From Gordius sp. MW1 (Eukaryota > Nematomorpha > Gordioida > Gordea > Gordiidae): DNA of 64,000 nucleotides. The first letter of the stretch is position 1. Every line of letters begins with the position of its first letter. The stretch is from positions 8,835,835 through 8,899,834 of the forward strand of contig OZ038527.1 in NCBI GenBank assembly GCA_964036665.1. The letters are read 5' to 3'. Positions 19,709 to 31,741 of the stretch are shown piece by piece. A program made the position numbers and the translations under genes. The notes under the pieces are model-generated. The model was not told the origin of the DNA and searched no databases. It was given only the letters and a program-made list of their open reading frames with translations.

Positions 19709-22700
19709 TTAATCTTCAGGATTTCGTTTAGCAGCTTCGCGCTTCGCAAATTCCTCTAGATCGGCCAGGGTCAATGGGTGAGGGGGAAGGCCGGTTATTT
19801 CTTCCCGTGCCTGCATTTTGGCTATAACATCGTCCATATTTCGAAACTTTTGCTCGATTTCCAAGTGTTTATGATACGTGGGCAAATCTTGATAAACCTT
19901 CGCCTTGGGTCTGCGAGCCTTGTACAGCTTGCCGCCGGTGTATATATCTTCAAAATCTAAAACTTCTTTGCCATAGTCAATTTCGGATGCGGTGCGAACC
20001 GTGAGAGGGGGCATGGGCGATGCCAGTAAAACGGGTAGAAATTCGCGTTCGGGCGAAAATTCTACTACGTGTAGTCGCACGCGATCGGCTAATTGCTGGT
20101 ACGTTTCCTGTCGTAAATCGTTAAAAAAACAGTAATTAAAGAGGAGTTTAAAAGAACATATGGTCTGCTAATTTTAAGACCATATTGATATAAAAGATTT
20201 TACGAACCTTACAAATGGCGAAAAGGAGACAATATAAATGGATTCCATTAAACAGAAAAAGTAAGTTAAGATTGCGCTATTCAAGAAAACAGGTTTACGA
20301 TTCTAAAGCTGGGATTTATGCAATAAAAAATTTGTGCTGAAAAGAATCTTTATACTACTCATTTATCACATAAAATTTTAAAGTTATTTATCCAAATTTA
20401 AAATAAAAAATTTTTTGCAAACTTGTTTTGCTAGCATTTGGATGGCGCATCGGGTAATGTTGTGGTAATTCTTGAAGGAACCTTCAACTTTGGCGTATAT
20501 ATCCTTGATGCCAGCAACTTCACATATCGATTTTATAACCCTGTGTGCCACAATGCCGGTGCCTTGAACATTTAAACAAACACATATTCTCATTTTAATA
20601 AAGCAAATTATAAAAGTGGTTAAATGTAAAGTAGATCTTATAGCTATAATATGTCGATATGAAATATTAGACATTTTTATAAGAAAAGTTAAAGGTTTGT
20701 AACAAGAGAACAACAGTGATATTTCAACAATTTTATATGAAAAATTACCCGGAGGCCGACTGAACATGTAGATCTTGGTGGCGAATTCGCTTCCATATAG
20801 AGTATGATAAACTGTTTTAAATAGAAAGATTTTACAAGTTAACAATCATCCCTTTTATAATAATTTAATAAAAATTTTAATAAATTAGTCTAGTGCCAAT
20901 CGACTTGTTCGGTTATCGTGCCGTTCAACGTATATCAAATGCTTTGCAGCCTTGTTCTTCGCCTTCCGCAAAGCCACCTTGCCTTCGGGCGCTTTCCCAA
21001 ATGCCCATCCTTAACCAATTTAAAAGTAATAATATAAAAGTTAATCAATCAAAAATCAATCAGTCTAATTAATCGCATGAACTGACTGAAGAAGTTCTTA
21101 AGAGTGATTAAAGTTAGAATTTTAATGCTATCATCAATTTTAAACTAAGCGTGAGGAAGGAGGATAGCTGAAAATCAGTTTTTATTAAAAATCGAGGCAA
21201 TATACACTGATGAACACGGCCCGCGGGTGGGTCTAAAAGGCAGGCCGGCTGATACATATTTTTTATTAAAGAATATTAATGGCCGGGCTTTAAGGTAACC
21301 GAGCGAACTCAAGCACGGGTTGTAAGGCCTGGCTCTGACCCGGAAAAATCATTAAAATTATGTTTTCATTTTTGAATTAGGTATACAAAACCATGTGCCT
21401 CTTTTATGACGTTTCCAAATGTAATATTTTTTCTACATCATTTATTCATATTGGCGATTATTAATTAGTGAATCCCGAGTTTGGACTTTTGAAGGTTGAT
21501 GATATATATTTTACCTGGCATAAACTTTCTATAATTTAATTTTGGCATATATGGTTTTATGCGGGGCTACATGTGACAGAATGACAGGTCGTTTGTGGGG
21601 AAAAATAAAAACCCGTTTAAGATCGAGAATTATTTAAAAAAAAATTAACATGATTATTTTTAATCAATAGAAAAAATCTAGTTTTTTCCAAAAGCAGCAA
21701 AATATAATAAATTCGGGACGGGCTTGAGCCTTGTAAAAAAGTGGGACCGGGGCGTATAATTTATAATCTCTCGCGAGTAGTTCTTTTTAATTTTTCGTAT
21801 GGGCGGACCGAATAAGCCAAAAAACCTTTGCAAGTCTCTAATATACTACAACCATCGTAAAATGATATTTCTATAAATTTCAGATTAGCTACGCTCAGGT
21901 TTCAAAACAAGACAGATTTATTTAGTGAATTTTTTGAAAATTAAAAACAAAGATTAGGGGTTAAAAAAATATCAACAATATTCCCAGGCAGAAAGGTGGG
22001 GTTTATGATTTATACTACATTTAAAAGCAATAAAATATAGCTTGTTTGAAAGTTTATATTCAAGATCATAAACTTTTCAACCCACAAAATTGGTCTAAAG
22101 CATCTAACTCTCTAGGCATAAGTTCATATAAAACGAGGATTAACCGATTAAGCCATTGTGGTTCCCCGTGATGACAATACAACTGAAAGTTCTTTTGCGC
22201 CCCAAATTCCCCGTCATATGGCAAACTATTCGCATTTTTAGGATGCGAGAGTCAAAACCCTTAAAATCGTATTCCAGTGTTGAGTCTGGTGGACCCAATT
22301 TACGACCACCCATAATTCCACCTGACCAGCCTCGTTCCATGGCTGACAATTTTAGTGGACGAAAACGGTATATCTTATCTCTTAAAAATCAAAACAGCAG
22401 AAAATAAAAAATATATGGTGTGTGCATTTTAATTATTTTTATATGTTTAAATTACCTATTTATATGAATTATGATGTAAACTTGTTAATTTTAATCAAAC
22501 CATTATTTATAGAACAAAAATGCTTTTAGTCATATATTAACAAAGTTTATTCATATTTGTACCACAATGAACAATAAGAATCACTCAAAATTTTTACTGT
22601 ATTCATTAGAAATAAATAGGTAGAAAACCTATTGCCTCGGGTATTCAAGTTATAGTTTATATATTCTTCAAATTAATGAGATGTTTAGCACCAAACTTTA

Positions 22701-23212
22701 ATAATAAACAAACATAAAAATTTTTATCTCAATATACCACCTTAATTCAAATAAACATTAATCAGATTAATTAGACATATAAACTGCATTCTTTAAAATA
22801 TATCAAGAATATTGTTGAAGAATTTAATAATTTATATAAGTAGCAATTTAATGTGATTTATACACTCATTAATACTTAAATTGCAATTCATTAAAAATGA
22901 GATCATTTAGGTTTAATCAAAATAACCTTAATTCATGCAAACGTTTTTCCCTTTCTGGATCATCAGGAAGCTCTTTTAATCTCAACATTTGTTGCCCTTC
23001 AGTTATGGGTGCATTCAAACCTGGCCATCTCATATTTTTTCGACCTAAAAATTAGTATAATAAATTAAATAATTGTAATTACCAACGCCTAATATTTGCC
23101 CCCTATTAAGATCTCTAATTATACGCCTATTTTTTCCTTTTCCTCGACCTCTCTTCTTTCCTGCAGGACTTACACTGGTCACTCCCTTCCATAATTCAGG
23201 TGCCGTCACTAA
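19709..23212 (-). CDS. MRPS5: Mitochondrial ribosomal protein uS5m (MRPS5), seven exons
   Basis: Minus-strand coding exons in order: 23212-23083, 23044-22927, 22380-22145, 21009-20905, 20811-20749, 20562-20423, 20107-19709. All junctions are GT-AG and phases agree, giving 396 codons plus stop. Landmarks: APELWKGVTSVSPAGKKRGR, then RWPGLNAPI, GFDSRIL, the S5 RNA-binding domain (GRKRTFSCIVITGNHNG, then GKAPEG), and the S5 C-terminal domain (GTGIVAHRVIKSICEVAGIK, DIYAKVEGS), followed by ETYQQLADRVRLHVVEFSP, characteristic of the mitochondrial form. The protein belongs to the small subunit of the mitoribosome, near the mRNA entrance. The first exon with the start and targeting peptide, probably 30-60 codons, was not found upstream of 23212. 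A transposon-derived block sits in the 1.1-kb intron. Confidence 0.92.
21200..21380. repeat. Degenerate GC-rich dispersed repeat in MRPS5 intron
   Basis: A local CCGGGC/CGGGCT-rich block with partial inverted symmetry (GGCCCGCGGGTGGG, then GGCCTGGCTCTGACCCGG), similar in style to the repeat at 52903-53238 in a kinesin intron. It probably is an old MITE. Confidence 0.35.
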
Positions 23213-24490
23213 CTGATATAAAAATTAACTGATAGTTAATTACGGTGTAGGAAAAAATTATCTCTGTATAGTGGTGTAGTGTGAATATACGAATTAAAGT
23301 TTGCTTTTGGGAGAGGTTTAAGAAATTGCGAAAAAATTTTAAAAAACATATTTATCGGCCATTTGGCTACATTGTCGATCTTGTGCAGAATCTTATAAAA
23401 TTTTCAATTCGCATGCTCAAATCATTTTAATAAATTTAAGACCTTTGTTATGGTTATAAACACAATTCACATTATTTCTATATCTCACCGCCTCTTCTGC
23501 ATTGGATATACCTCTCTTCTAAAACTTTAAACGCTCATAGTTATAACATGTTTTGTGCGATTTCATTCCCAAATTAATTAATTTATTCAGTTTCTTTATT
23601 GATCTATAATATATTGATTTAACAGTCACATGCAATGCTCATTTGTTTACACGGATTTAATAATATGTGGAACACATATAACATAACCCTAGGCTATGAC
23701 AAGAGTTCCGCTACTCCTAACGACCATTATCGGGAAGTAAATACCAAATTATAAAGTAATAAATACTTTATTAAATATCCAATAAAAGTCAAACGTTTAC
23801 GAGAAAAGTAAGTTGTAAAGAAGTGTTTTACACGTCTATATATAATCGTGAATTAATTGAAATACATTAAATCAATTAACATTTAGTGGTGAATCCGGGA
23901 GCTGTATGTGATAGGTCAATTAACGTCGCGAAGTATTAAGGTAATGTAAATGCGTCAATGAAGTTTCGAAGTAGACTTAAGTAATATGCTGCAAGCAATC
24001 AATTAAATAGTAATGGATGCAACACCTTTATGACAAACAATATGCTGTAAATTGAGGAGATTTGCAATTTCAGGGTTGATTCAAATAATAAGAAAACTAT
24101 GCGATAACAATAAGAGAGGGAGGTTCGATTAAAAAACCGTTGTGCATGATTAATTATTTCCGATAGTAGAAAGGGGAAATATTATGGGCTCTACCAATTT
24201 AAAATAATTTTAAAAAATTTAAAGGCCGAGCCATCATTCAACAATTAAAATTCTTAAAAATAACTTAACTCCGCATTTGACGTAAAAGTTAAAACATAAA
24301 TAACTTTCTAAATAAGAATTTAGTTCTTTAAAAAAGTATCTCGTTACACGTCGAATATGCAAACATGTAGGTATTGTTGTATGTTTCAAAAGTTACAAAA
24401 TATTCCATACATTTCAGAATTACTCTAAGCCTTTAACAACCTAAAATCACAATGTTAGGACTTTAAATTGTTCCAAGTAATGTTTACAGT
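23213..24490. other. Gene-less interval upstream of MRPS5
   Basis: It should contain the MRPS5 first exon and promoter. I found no in-phase ATG exon that I could defend. No repeat was recognised. Confidence 0.4.
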
Positions 24491-24665
24491 CATGAGCGTA
24501 GCAAGGTTTTGGATTGGGAAGGGGGGGGGGCAAAACGTTTAAAAGTTCAATTAGAGGGGGGGCAATATAAAAAATTTTAATTTTCAAAGTTTTTGCATTG
24601 AATTTTTTTTTCTCGTAATTAAGGGGGGGGGCAGCCGCCTTCACTCCCCCCTAGCTAAGCCCGTG
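24491..24665. mobile_element. MITE, GGCGTAGCC family
   Basis: Ends CATGAGCGTAG and CTAAGCCCGTG with G- and C-runs inside. The flanks TTTACAGT and TTTATAGT form an 8-bp duplication with one change. Same family as 34935, 37986, 40727 and 57501. Eight-base duplications suggest mobilisation by a hAT transposase. Confidence 0.7.
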
Positions 24666-24830
24666 TTTATAGTGGCATAGGCAGGATTGCCTAAAAAGTG
24701 GGGGTTTTAAAAACTGTTTGCTAAATAATACTATGAAGTAAATATATATTAAAACTATATATATTTAATATTCACGGCGGGTTTTCTTAATAGAAATATA
24801 TTATTTTATGTTTATTCTTCATCATGTACT

Positions 24831-24998
24831 AGGTCCCACAGTGTGGAGGTTTTGATAATTTTCCTCCATCTTGATCGGGAAAGCGCTATGTCCTAATTTA
24901 TCTTCTTTGTTTTTATCACTTTATCTACTTGCCCTTTCTCCGTGACACCAGGTTGTCCTCTAACTCTCTTCCCCGGCACCTCCATGTCTAGTGTTCCG
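24831..24998 (-). pseudogene. RTE-type LINE fragment, C-terminal end
   Basis: The segment matches 26928-27090 (end of the LINE polymerase, including the region encoding GRGRPRVTW). Truncated on both sides, with frameshifts. Confidence 0.65.
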
Positions 24999-24999
24999 A

Positions 25000-26010
25000 T
25001 CTCGTCTCGTCTCTCGTGTTGAGAATTCTCGACTTGTCCCGACTTAAAAAAGTGTACTAAATAAAATTTCCTATAGATTTATTAATATCATCAAATAGGT
25101 GAGAAAATTTAAAAAAATCAAAATAGATAACTTTTTTTTTGAAAACTTGAATGCACAAACTTAATATAGCTTTAGCGCGACATTTAATCGACATTATAAA
25201 GATATGAACCAATTAATAAATATAATATTTTCTTTAGAAGTGTTTATTTAAAAACTACAAATAAACTTAAAGTATAGATATCAGATTTTTTAGTTCTAAT
25301 AAATTTTAACATTTGTATCAAATTTACTGTTTCTGTTAAATATAAATAGACTTAATTTATAAGGTTACCTATATTAAACTTCGTTACATTGGGCGAATGG
25401 AGACCCTTTATTAAAATTGGCTAAACCTCAAAGTAGATCCTTTGTAACTAAACTAAGGCAAGCGTTTTAGTTCATTAATATTACGATCATCAATTATGGC
25501 CCATACAGTTTATAACATGTATCAGGCAGTAGCCAAGAGGGGGCGGGGAAGCGGGACTTCCCCCTCCCTCTTGGCCAAAATTTGAACTTTTTTTTGATTA
25601 ATAGCTAAATAAAATAGGTTTTAAAATATTATTGTTTAGATTTTAAGACACTTATAAAAACCTGGATTCATAATTAATACATTTAATTTTTTTAATTTAA
25701 TTTTTGGTTTCCGAATATGATTGTGAAAATTGATATAAAAAACTTGGTTTGGTTGAACATTTTTTTCCCGTGAAAACACCAGACAGCCTCAGGAAGTGGC
25801 TGACTAAGCGATTATGTTTAAGATAGTAATTAATTTTTTATTTATTTCGATTGTTATAAAGTTGAGCCTACTAATTAAGCATTGACTATCAAAATAAATA
25901 TTATTTATGGTTATCTATTCTATATATATATTTTTTTTAATCCACTGGTTAATAATCTCTAAAGATGTAGATTAAAACATCTCACCTATATTTATAAACG
26001 ATGATGTAAA
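25000..26010. other. Gene-less AT-rich interval with MITE remnants
   Basis: Holds a TCTCGTCTCG-rich block (25000-25050) related to 34510-34640 and a G-run/C-run pair near 25530-25580 resembling a decayed MITE. No gene is seen. Confidence 0.4.
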
Positions 26011-26056
26011 TCAGTGGCGTAGCCAAGGCCCCAACCCCCCCCCCCCCCCCTAGCAA
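26011..26056. repeat. Single end of a GGCGTAGCC-family MITE
   Basis: CAGTGGCGTAGCCAAGGCCCC followed by a long C-run; the opposite end was not found. Confidence 0.4.
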
Positions 26057-26534
26057 AAATAAAAAAATTTGACACAAATAAAATATTAAATTAATTAAAA
26101 AGATTTAGTCAGACAAAAGACTCACTTATAAACCTTAAAAGATTTATATTTATTTTAAAATCAAATTTTCGGCAAAAAATCTTAATCACATTTTTTTGTA
26201 TTCTTAACACCACATGCATCAATGTTCGTAGTTTTTCCAAACTCAAGAAAATAAAAATTATTTAAAAAATAAGATGTCAAGACTTCGATGGAATGAATTG
26301 GCAATATTAACTAATCATAGGTAATTCTCCTAATTCAAGTAAAATCTCTAATTGACAATCGCTGGGCAAATGAAAATCAAATGACTATTTATTACAATGT
26401 TCCTGCCGGACCCAAATTGACGAGTTTTAATTTCAGGCATTAATTTTGTCAGTGTTCGAACAGTTTTGATTTAATTCTAGAATTTCAAATAAAAAGTGAC
26501 AAAAAAATAGTAAACTATATAAAAATTATCTTTG

Positions 26535-26650
26535 TTAAGGTTCCCGCCCATACTCGAAAATCTTAATTTACGTCGGTTGCCTGTCCGACCCTTAACCGAG
26601 TGGGCCCAGCAGTGGGTCCGACTTTTTGGTTGTTAAATTTTCATTTTTAT
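26535..26650. repeat. Dispersed repeat shared with kinesin intron 35
   Basis: It resembles 62240-62340 (both contain AATTTACG, CGGTTGCC and GGGCCC blocks in the same order). Unclassified, probably a MITE. Confidence 0.45.
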
Positions 26651-26916
26651 TTATAAAAAAATGTTTGAAATTAAAATATGGCAGCTTCCCCTTCCCCTTG
26701 AGAAAATCCTGGCTGCGTGCCTGGCATGTATACTGTAACGTTGTAATCCACAAATTTCGAGTATGTTTTTAATGATAATATTATTATTTACAAAATTAAT
26801 AATTAGTTGAGCATATTAGAACATTATAAGACAAAAATAAAAGTAACATTATTATTGGAATAAGAGCATAAGGTTTTAGGTTTTTAATTATATTACACGT
26901 AAATTCTTATTCTTTA

Positions 26917-29585
26917 TCAGTTATTTCGTCCCACAGTCGTGGGGTTTGTTTTGATTAATTTCTTCCATCTTGGCAGGGTGAGTGCCATATCTTGACTAAT
27001 CTCTATTGTTTTCATTACTTTATCGACTTGCCTTTTCCACGTGACACGGGGTCGTCCTCTTCCTCTTTTCCCCATTACCTCCATGTCCAGTACTTTTCGA
27101 TTTAGGTCATTCGTGTCTCTTCTTAATATATGCCCATACCACCTTAGCCGATTTTCGTTAATCATGTCCGCCATAGGTTGAATACCCATTTTTGTCATTA
27201 GCAAGTCATTCGTCATATGGTCGAGCTTAATATACTCGAAGGTCCGCCGTATCATTCTCATCTCTGTAGCTTGTAATCGCTTTCATTCCGTGGTGTTTAA
27301 TGCCCATGTTTCACTTTCATAGAGTAACACCGGTCATACGATGGATTTGTAAGCTTTGCTCTTCAACCACGTTGCATTTTCTTGTCGCACATTACACCGG
27401 ATATACTTCGCCATTTAAGCCATCCTTTTTGGATGCGGGTATTCACTTCTGTTGCGCAACCTCCCTCTTGATTTAGCATCGAGACGAGGTATGTAAACCT
27501 GTCTACTTTTGGGTACTTTAGATGGTCATCCAGCGATGGGCTGCTTGTACCGTTCAATTCAATGTATACCGTTTTTCGATCGTTGACCTTTAAATTCGGC
27601 TTCTTTGAATACTTTCTCCCTTGTCGTATAGTACTTTATCATCGGCATATAGCATACACCATGGCGATGGCTTTTTAATGTCCCTCGTTATCGTGTCTAT
27701 AATTATATTAAATAAAAAGGGACTTAATGCAGATCCTTGATGTAATCCAATTTTAACCTGAAAAGGTTTAGAGTCTCCAACTGTCGTCTTAACGCAAGAG
27801 TTTGAGGCTTCTGTGGTATACCTCGTTTCCTTTCCATTTAATTTCCCTTACGTGTGTATTACTTTTTCTTCCCCCCCCCCTACGCGCTTGGACGTTTGTT
27901 ATTTCTTTCCCCCATATATTCTTATTTATCAACACGCATCATTGAATTTTGTATACGCGTACACAATGCGTACTGTATCAATAACTTTTTATATTTTCGT
28001 TCCTTAGTTCTTTTATGATAATTAACGAAATAACAAAGATTTAAAGAAATAAATAAATTATATTGTTGCGTTCGTGTTGAGTCTTAACCTTTCCACCTGC
28101 CGGCCCAATATATCCCCCTATTCCCTCAATTCTTCACGGACCCTTTAATTCCGCGCGGAACTTGATAGCTTCATTTTCATAAGCCGTTTATATGCGTCAG
28201 TAATATTTTGTTTTCTTAGGGAGCCACCATATGTAATCGCGGGGGACCGTTTCATAGCTTTCTTCGAGTCGATAAAGACCATATGTAGGTCTTTCCTCTT
28301 TTCACCATACTTATCCATCATTTGTCTTAGTGCGAAGATTGGGTTGATTGTGGATTGGCCGGCCACAAATCAGAATTGGTTAGCCGCTATTTTTACCTTG
28401 GTACGAAAATCCTTTCCATAAGCTTCAAAGAGTGGCATGTTAGCTTAATACCTCTGTAATTGGCACAATCTTGATGGTCTCCTTTGTCTTTAAATAAGGG
28501 TATAATCGTGCTTGCTATCCATTGATTAGAAATCTTCTACCAATTTCTTGTTAAGGAGGTTCCATGGTGGTGACTCCTTCTTCACGACATCCGAGCAATG
28601 CTTCCATAGGTATTCCATCTGGGCCATTTGCTTTTCTTTTTTGCATCTTGTTCATCTGCGTCCTAACTTCATCCTCTATAATGAGTTCGACCATATTTAT
28701 ATTTGGCTCAATTTTGGGAAGGGAAACCTTGTCATTTGCATTATTTATAAGTTTCTTAAAATATCCTATCCACCTTTCCATCACTTCTTTCGGCTTGAAT
28801 AAGGTTTGACTCTTCTCGTTTTTGACTATTTTAAGAACTCCGACAACGCGACATTTCTTCTCCCTTATCTTGGCCAATTTGTACATAAGCCTATCGCCCC
28901 CTTTATGATCCAGTTTGTTTGCCATCTCGGTCGGTGTACGCGGCCTTCGCTTTTGCAACGGCCTTTTTTGCGGCCCTCTTTGCGTCCCTATACTCTTGAT
29001 TATCCTCCGACTTTTTTGATTTATGCCACCGTCTATGATCTTTCTTTCTTTCGATAAAATCTTTAACCGTTTGATCCCAACCCCATAGTTCCCTATTTAT
29101 AGCTTTGCCTCCTTTGGTCTGTCCTAGAACACGAATCGCTGTTTTCTTTATGTCCTTAGATAGAGTCTCCCAATCGTCGTCTACGTCCCTTTGCAACTTC
29201 CTTGCACCCAAGAGTGAGGGGGCTTGATGGTAATTTTCGTTTGTCGACGTATCCTTTAGCCTTTCATATCGAATTTGAGGTTCATAAACCTTTCTTTTTT
29301 CGAGAAATACTCTTCTGTCAAGATCCATACAAGGGGACGATGTTGTCTGGCGATTTCTTCTCCCGGTATTACTTTGCAATCCTTGATGCTCAAGTCCTTT
29401 CGTCGTATAAGCATAATTTGACTAAAATGCTTCCCACTTCTATGGGTCACAATATGATCCTCGCGTGTTTGAAAATGGGTGTTAACGATCGCCATGTCAT
29501 ATGCTTGCGATACTTGGAGAAGTTTTCCCCCTTCTTTGTTCTTCAGACCATGACCATAGCCTCCGTGATTGCGTTCATAATTTTA
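26917..29585 (-). pseudogene. Decayed RTE-type LINE (endonuclease and reverse transcriptase)
   Basis: Minus strand, in order: end of an endonuclease domain (NTHFQTREDH, HRSGKHFSQI; 29575-29256); a charged linker; reverse transcriptase motifs KANGPDGIPMEAL (near 28620), RQMMDKYGEKRKDLHMVFID (near 28300), GLHQGSA-like remnant and YADD (near 27640); and the tail RLRWYGHILRR with GRGRPRVTW (near 27050). The pieces fall in different frames with stops and an extra block of about 300 bp (27840-28140), so it is dead. Its 5' end is truncated. The family resembles the RTE elements often mislabelled as craniofacial development protein 2. Confidence 0.85.
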
Positions 29586-29685
29586 TAAAAAAAGCATTAA
29601 ATCATATTTATATTCCACAAGAACAACTTCCATTTCTAACTAACTTTGACATTAAATTGTTATTTTATAATGCAGTATATGTTCG

Positions 29686-29859
29686 TGTAATATCATAGAT
29701 TTATACTTTGTATTTATACATACGTTTAAGTTCGTTGTTCCTAGTGGGAATACACACGTTTTTATATAATCACATGTTTTAGTTGATTTTGCATATTAAT
29801 AAAAAGCTTCAGCGATTTCTGAGTAGTTGATATACTACATTGTAGTTAAGAATACTACA
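29686..29859 (+). repeat. 5' LTR of plus-strand gypsy element
   Basis: 174 bp, starting TGTAATATC and ending AATACTACA, with AATAAAAAG near its middle as a possible polyadenylation signal. It is very short for an LTR. Confidence 0.95.
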
Positions 29860-29864
29860 TTTAT

Positions 29865-29882
29865 TGGCGCGGTACTACATTT
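29865..29882 (+). other. Primer binding site of plus-strand gypsy element
   Basis: TGGCGCGGTACTACATTT begins five bases inside the 5' LTR; TGG-start is as expected for pairing with a tRNA 3' end. The tRNA was not assigned. Confidence 0.55.
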
Positions 29883-29893
29883 ATTCTTTGGCC

Positions 29894-31360
29894 ATGGACA
29901 TAATTCCTTGCTACAATGGCACAGATAAGATTGATTCTTATATATTTACCATTGAAAATATTTTTAGGGCCAGGAATATTGAAAATTTGGATAAGAAAGC
30001 CACCACGCTGCTTTTAGCGTATATGGGCTTATCTCACATCGAAAAGATAAGAACTTTTGTATACCCAAAGGATATTACTAAACTAAAATACAATGAATTG
30101 ATTCAAATCATCAGAAAGGTATTTACTGTAAAAAATACCATTTTTCAAAATAGATTAATGTTTATTCGTTGCCTAAAAAATGATGGAGAGTCAATAAAAG
30201 ATTATGCAACAAAATTGAAACAAATTGCAGAAGAATGTGACTTTTCTATACAACTTAATGAAAGGTTGAGGGATCAATTTTTGCATGGAATACAGAATGA
30301 AACTTTTGAAATTGAAGTTAGAACAAGATGGCCAGATGCAGTTGATCCCGAAGGAAATGCAATTACGTTTGAAGATTTGTATAAAGTTGCTGAAGCAATG
30401 GAATTAGCAAGAAATGAAGTAGTAACTCATGAAATAGATGTAATATATCAAAAGTCTAAACCAAAATTTAGACATGTCACCACAAAGAAATTTCTCCACC
30501 AAGGATCAACATCTACTAAAAGATGTGAGAGATGTGGAAATGTGCATGAAGTTAACAAGTGCCCAGCATTTAATAAAGAGTGCTACAAATGCCACAGAAG
30601 GGGACACTTTGCAAGATTTTGTCATACAGGATCTGTCAATATGATAAATACTTTACACATAAAAAATTATACAAGTTTGGGGATGAAGAAACCCTATATC
30701 AAGGTTTGTATCAACCAAAAACTATGCAAGATGCTTTTCGACACAGGAGCAGCAGTCTCAATTATAAACCAAGAAATTTATAATTTGATTCAGAATCCAA
30801 CTCTTGTAGAATGCCCAAAATTAAGATCTTTTGGATACCATCCAATGCCAATCTTAGGAAAAACTAAAGTTACAGTTCAACTTGGTCTAAAAGTTTTGAC
30901 ATTACCTGTAGTGGTTACAACAGCAAACGAAGGGGCAATTTTTGGCCTTGACTGGATAAAAGCGTTTGACCTTGACCTGCCGGGTGAGGTTTCAATAAAC
31001 AAAATACAACAGGAATTAGATTCCCTATTTCTTACTCGGCATCCAACTATATTTAGCGATGGCCCCGGAGTTATTAAGAATTATAAAGTCAAAATATTTT
31101 TAAAAGATGAAAGCCAGCCAATATCATTTCAACCCCGAAGGGTACCGTTTCCGTTAAGGAAAAAAGTAGAATTGGAATTAAAAAGGTTGGAGGACGAAAA
31201 CATTATTGAACGAGTGGACCCATCTTTAAGTGAAGTTAAATGGATCACACCAACAGTAAATGTTGTTAAAGGGAATGGTTCTATTCGAATCTGTGGGGAT
31301 TTCAGAGTTACTTTGAACCCCTACCTTAGTACCAATGATCATATGCTGCCAACATTTGAT
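29894..31360 (+). pseudogene. gag-pol: Gag-Pol part 1: capsid, zinc knuckles, protease, start of RT
   Basis: The frame opens at ATG 29894 in a good context (GCCATGG). A Gag-like N terminus (FRARNI, KLKQIAEEC, LRDQFLHGI) is followed by a first Cys-rich knuckle (CERCGNVHEVNKC), a canonical C-x2-C-x4-H-x4-C (CYKCHRRGHFARFC), protease FDTGAAVS, and the start of reverse transcriptase (RICGDFRVTLNP). The coherent reading ends at 31360, where a 31-bp insertion shifts the frame and a stop follows at about 31390. A single gag-pol ORF with protease directly after Gag is typical of the Mag lineage. Confidence 0.85.
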
Positions 31361-31376
31361 GGTCTACTCTCTTCAT

Positions 31377-31741
31377 CTGCCAACATTTGATGATCTAATT
31401 ACAAAAATAGCTGGTGGTGAGAAATATACAGTGATAGATCTACGCGACGCGTATTTACAAATGATGGTAGATGAAGAGAGTAGACAATTGTTAACAATTG
31501 CTACGCATGTTGGTCATTTTAGGTACAAACGTTTGCCATTTGGTTTAGCGACGGCACCAAATCTTTTTCAACGATATATGGAAAACTTATTAAAGGGAAT
31601 TCCGCACACTGGGGTACTGTTAGATGATATTATAGTCACGGGGTTAAATCAAGATGACCATTTGAAAAATCTAAAAGAGGTCCTAACAAGAATACAAAAT
31701 GCTGGGCTGAAAGCAAAAAAAGAAAAAGTCAAATTTTTCCA
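31377..31741 (+). pseudogene. gag-pol: Gag-Pol part 2: RT core in shifted frame
   Basis: After the 31-bp insertion the homologous reading resumes in the next frame: DLRDAYLQM, RLPFGLATAP, and the catalytic LLDDIIVTG in place of YxDD. The frame runs into a stop just past 31741, where loss of one base near CCAAACTCAG returns the reading to the original frame. The catalytic Asp pair is present. Confidence 0.8.

Noticed and set aside
19533-19712. 59-codon plus-strand ORF converging on MRPS5, overlapping its stop codon
   Set aside because: No recognisable domain; it covers the MRPS5 3' UTR and its poly(A) signal.
20216-20341. 41-codon Lys/Arg-rich ORF inside an MRPS5 intron, faintly like a small ribosomal protein
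   Set aside because: Too short, similarity weak, and interrupted by a strong splice-donor-like GTAAGT.
23395-23412. Possible ATG exon of MRPS5 (minus strand, Arg-rich start)
   Set aside because: Its only nearby donor gives the wrong phase for the exon at 23212.
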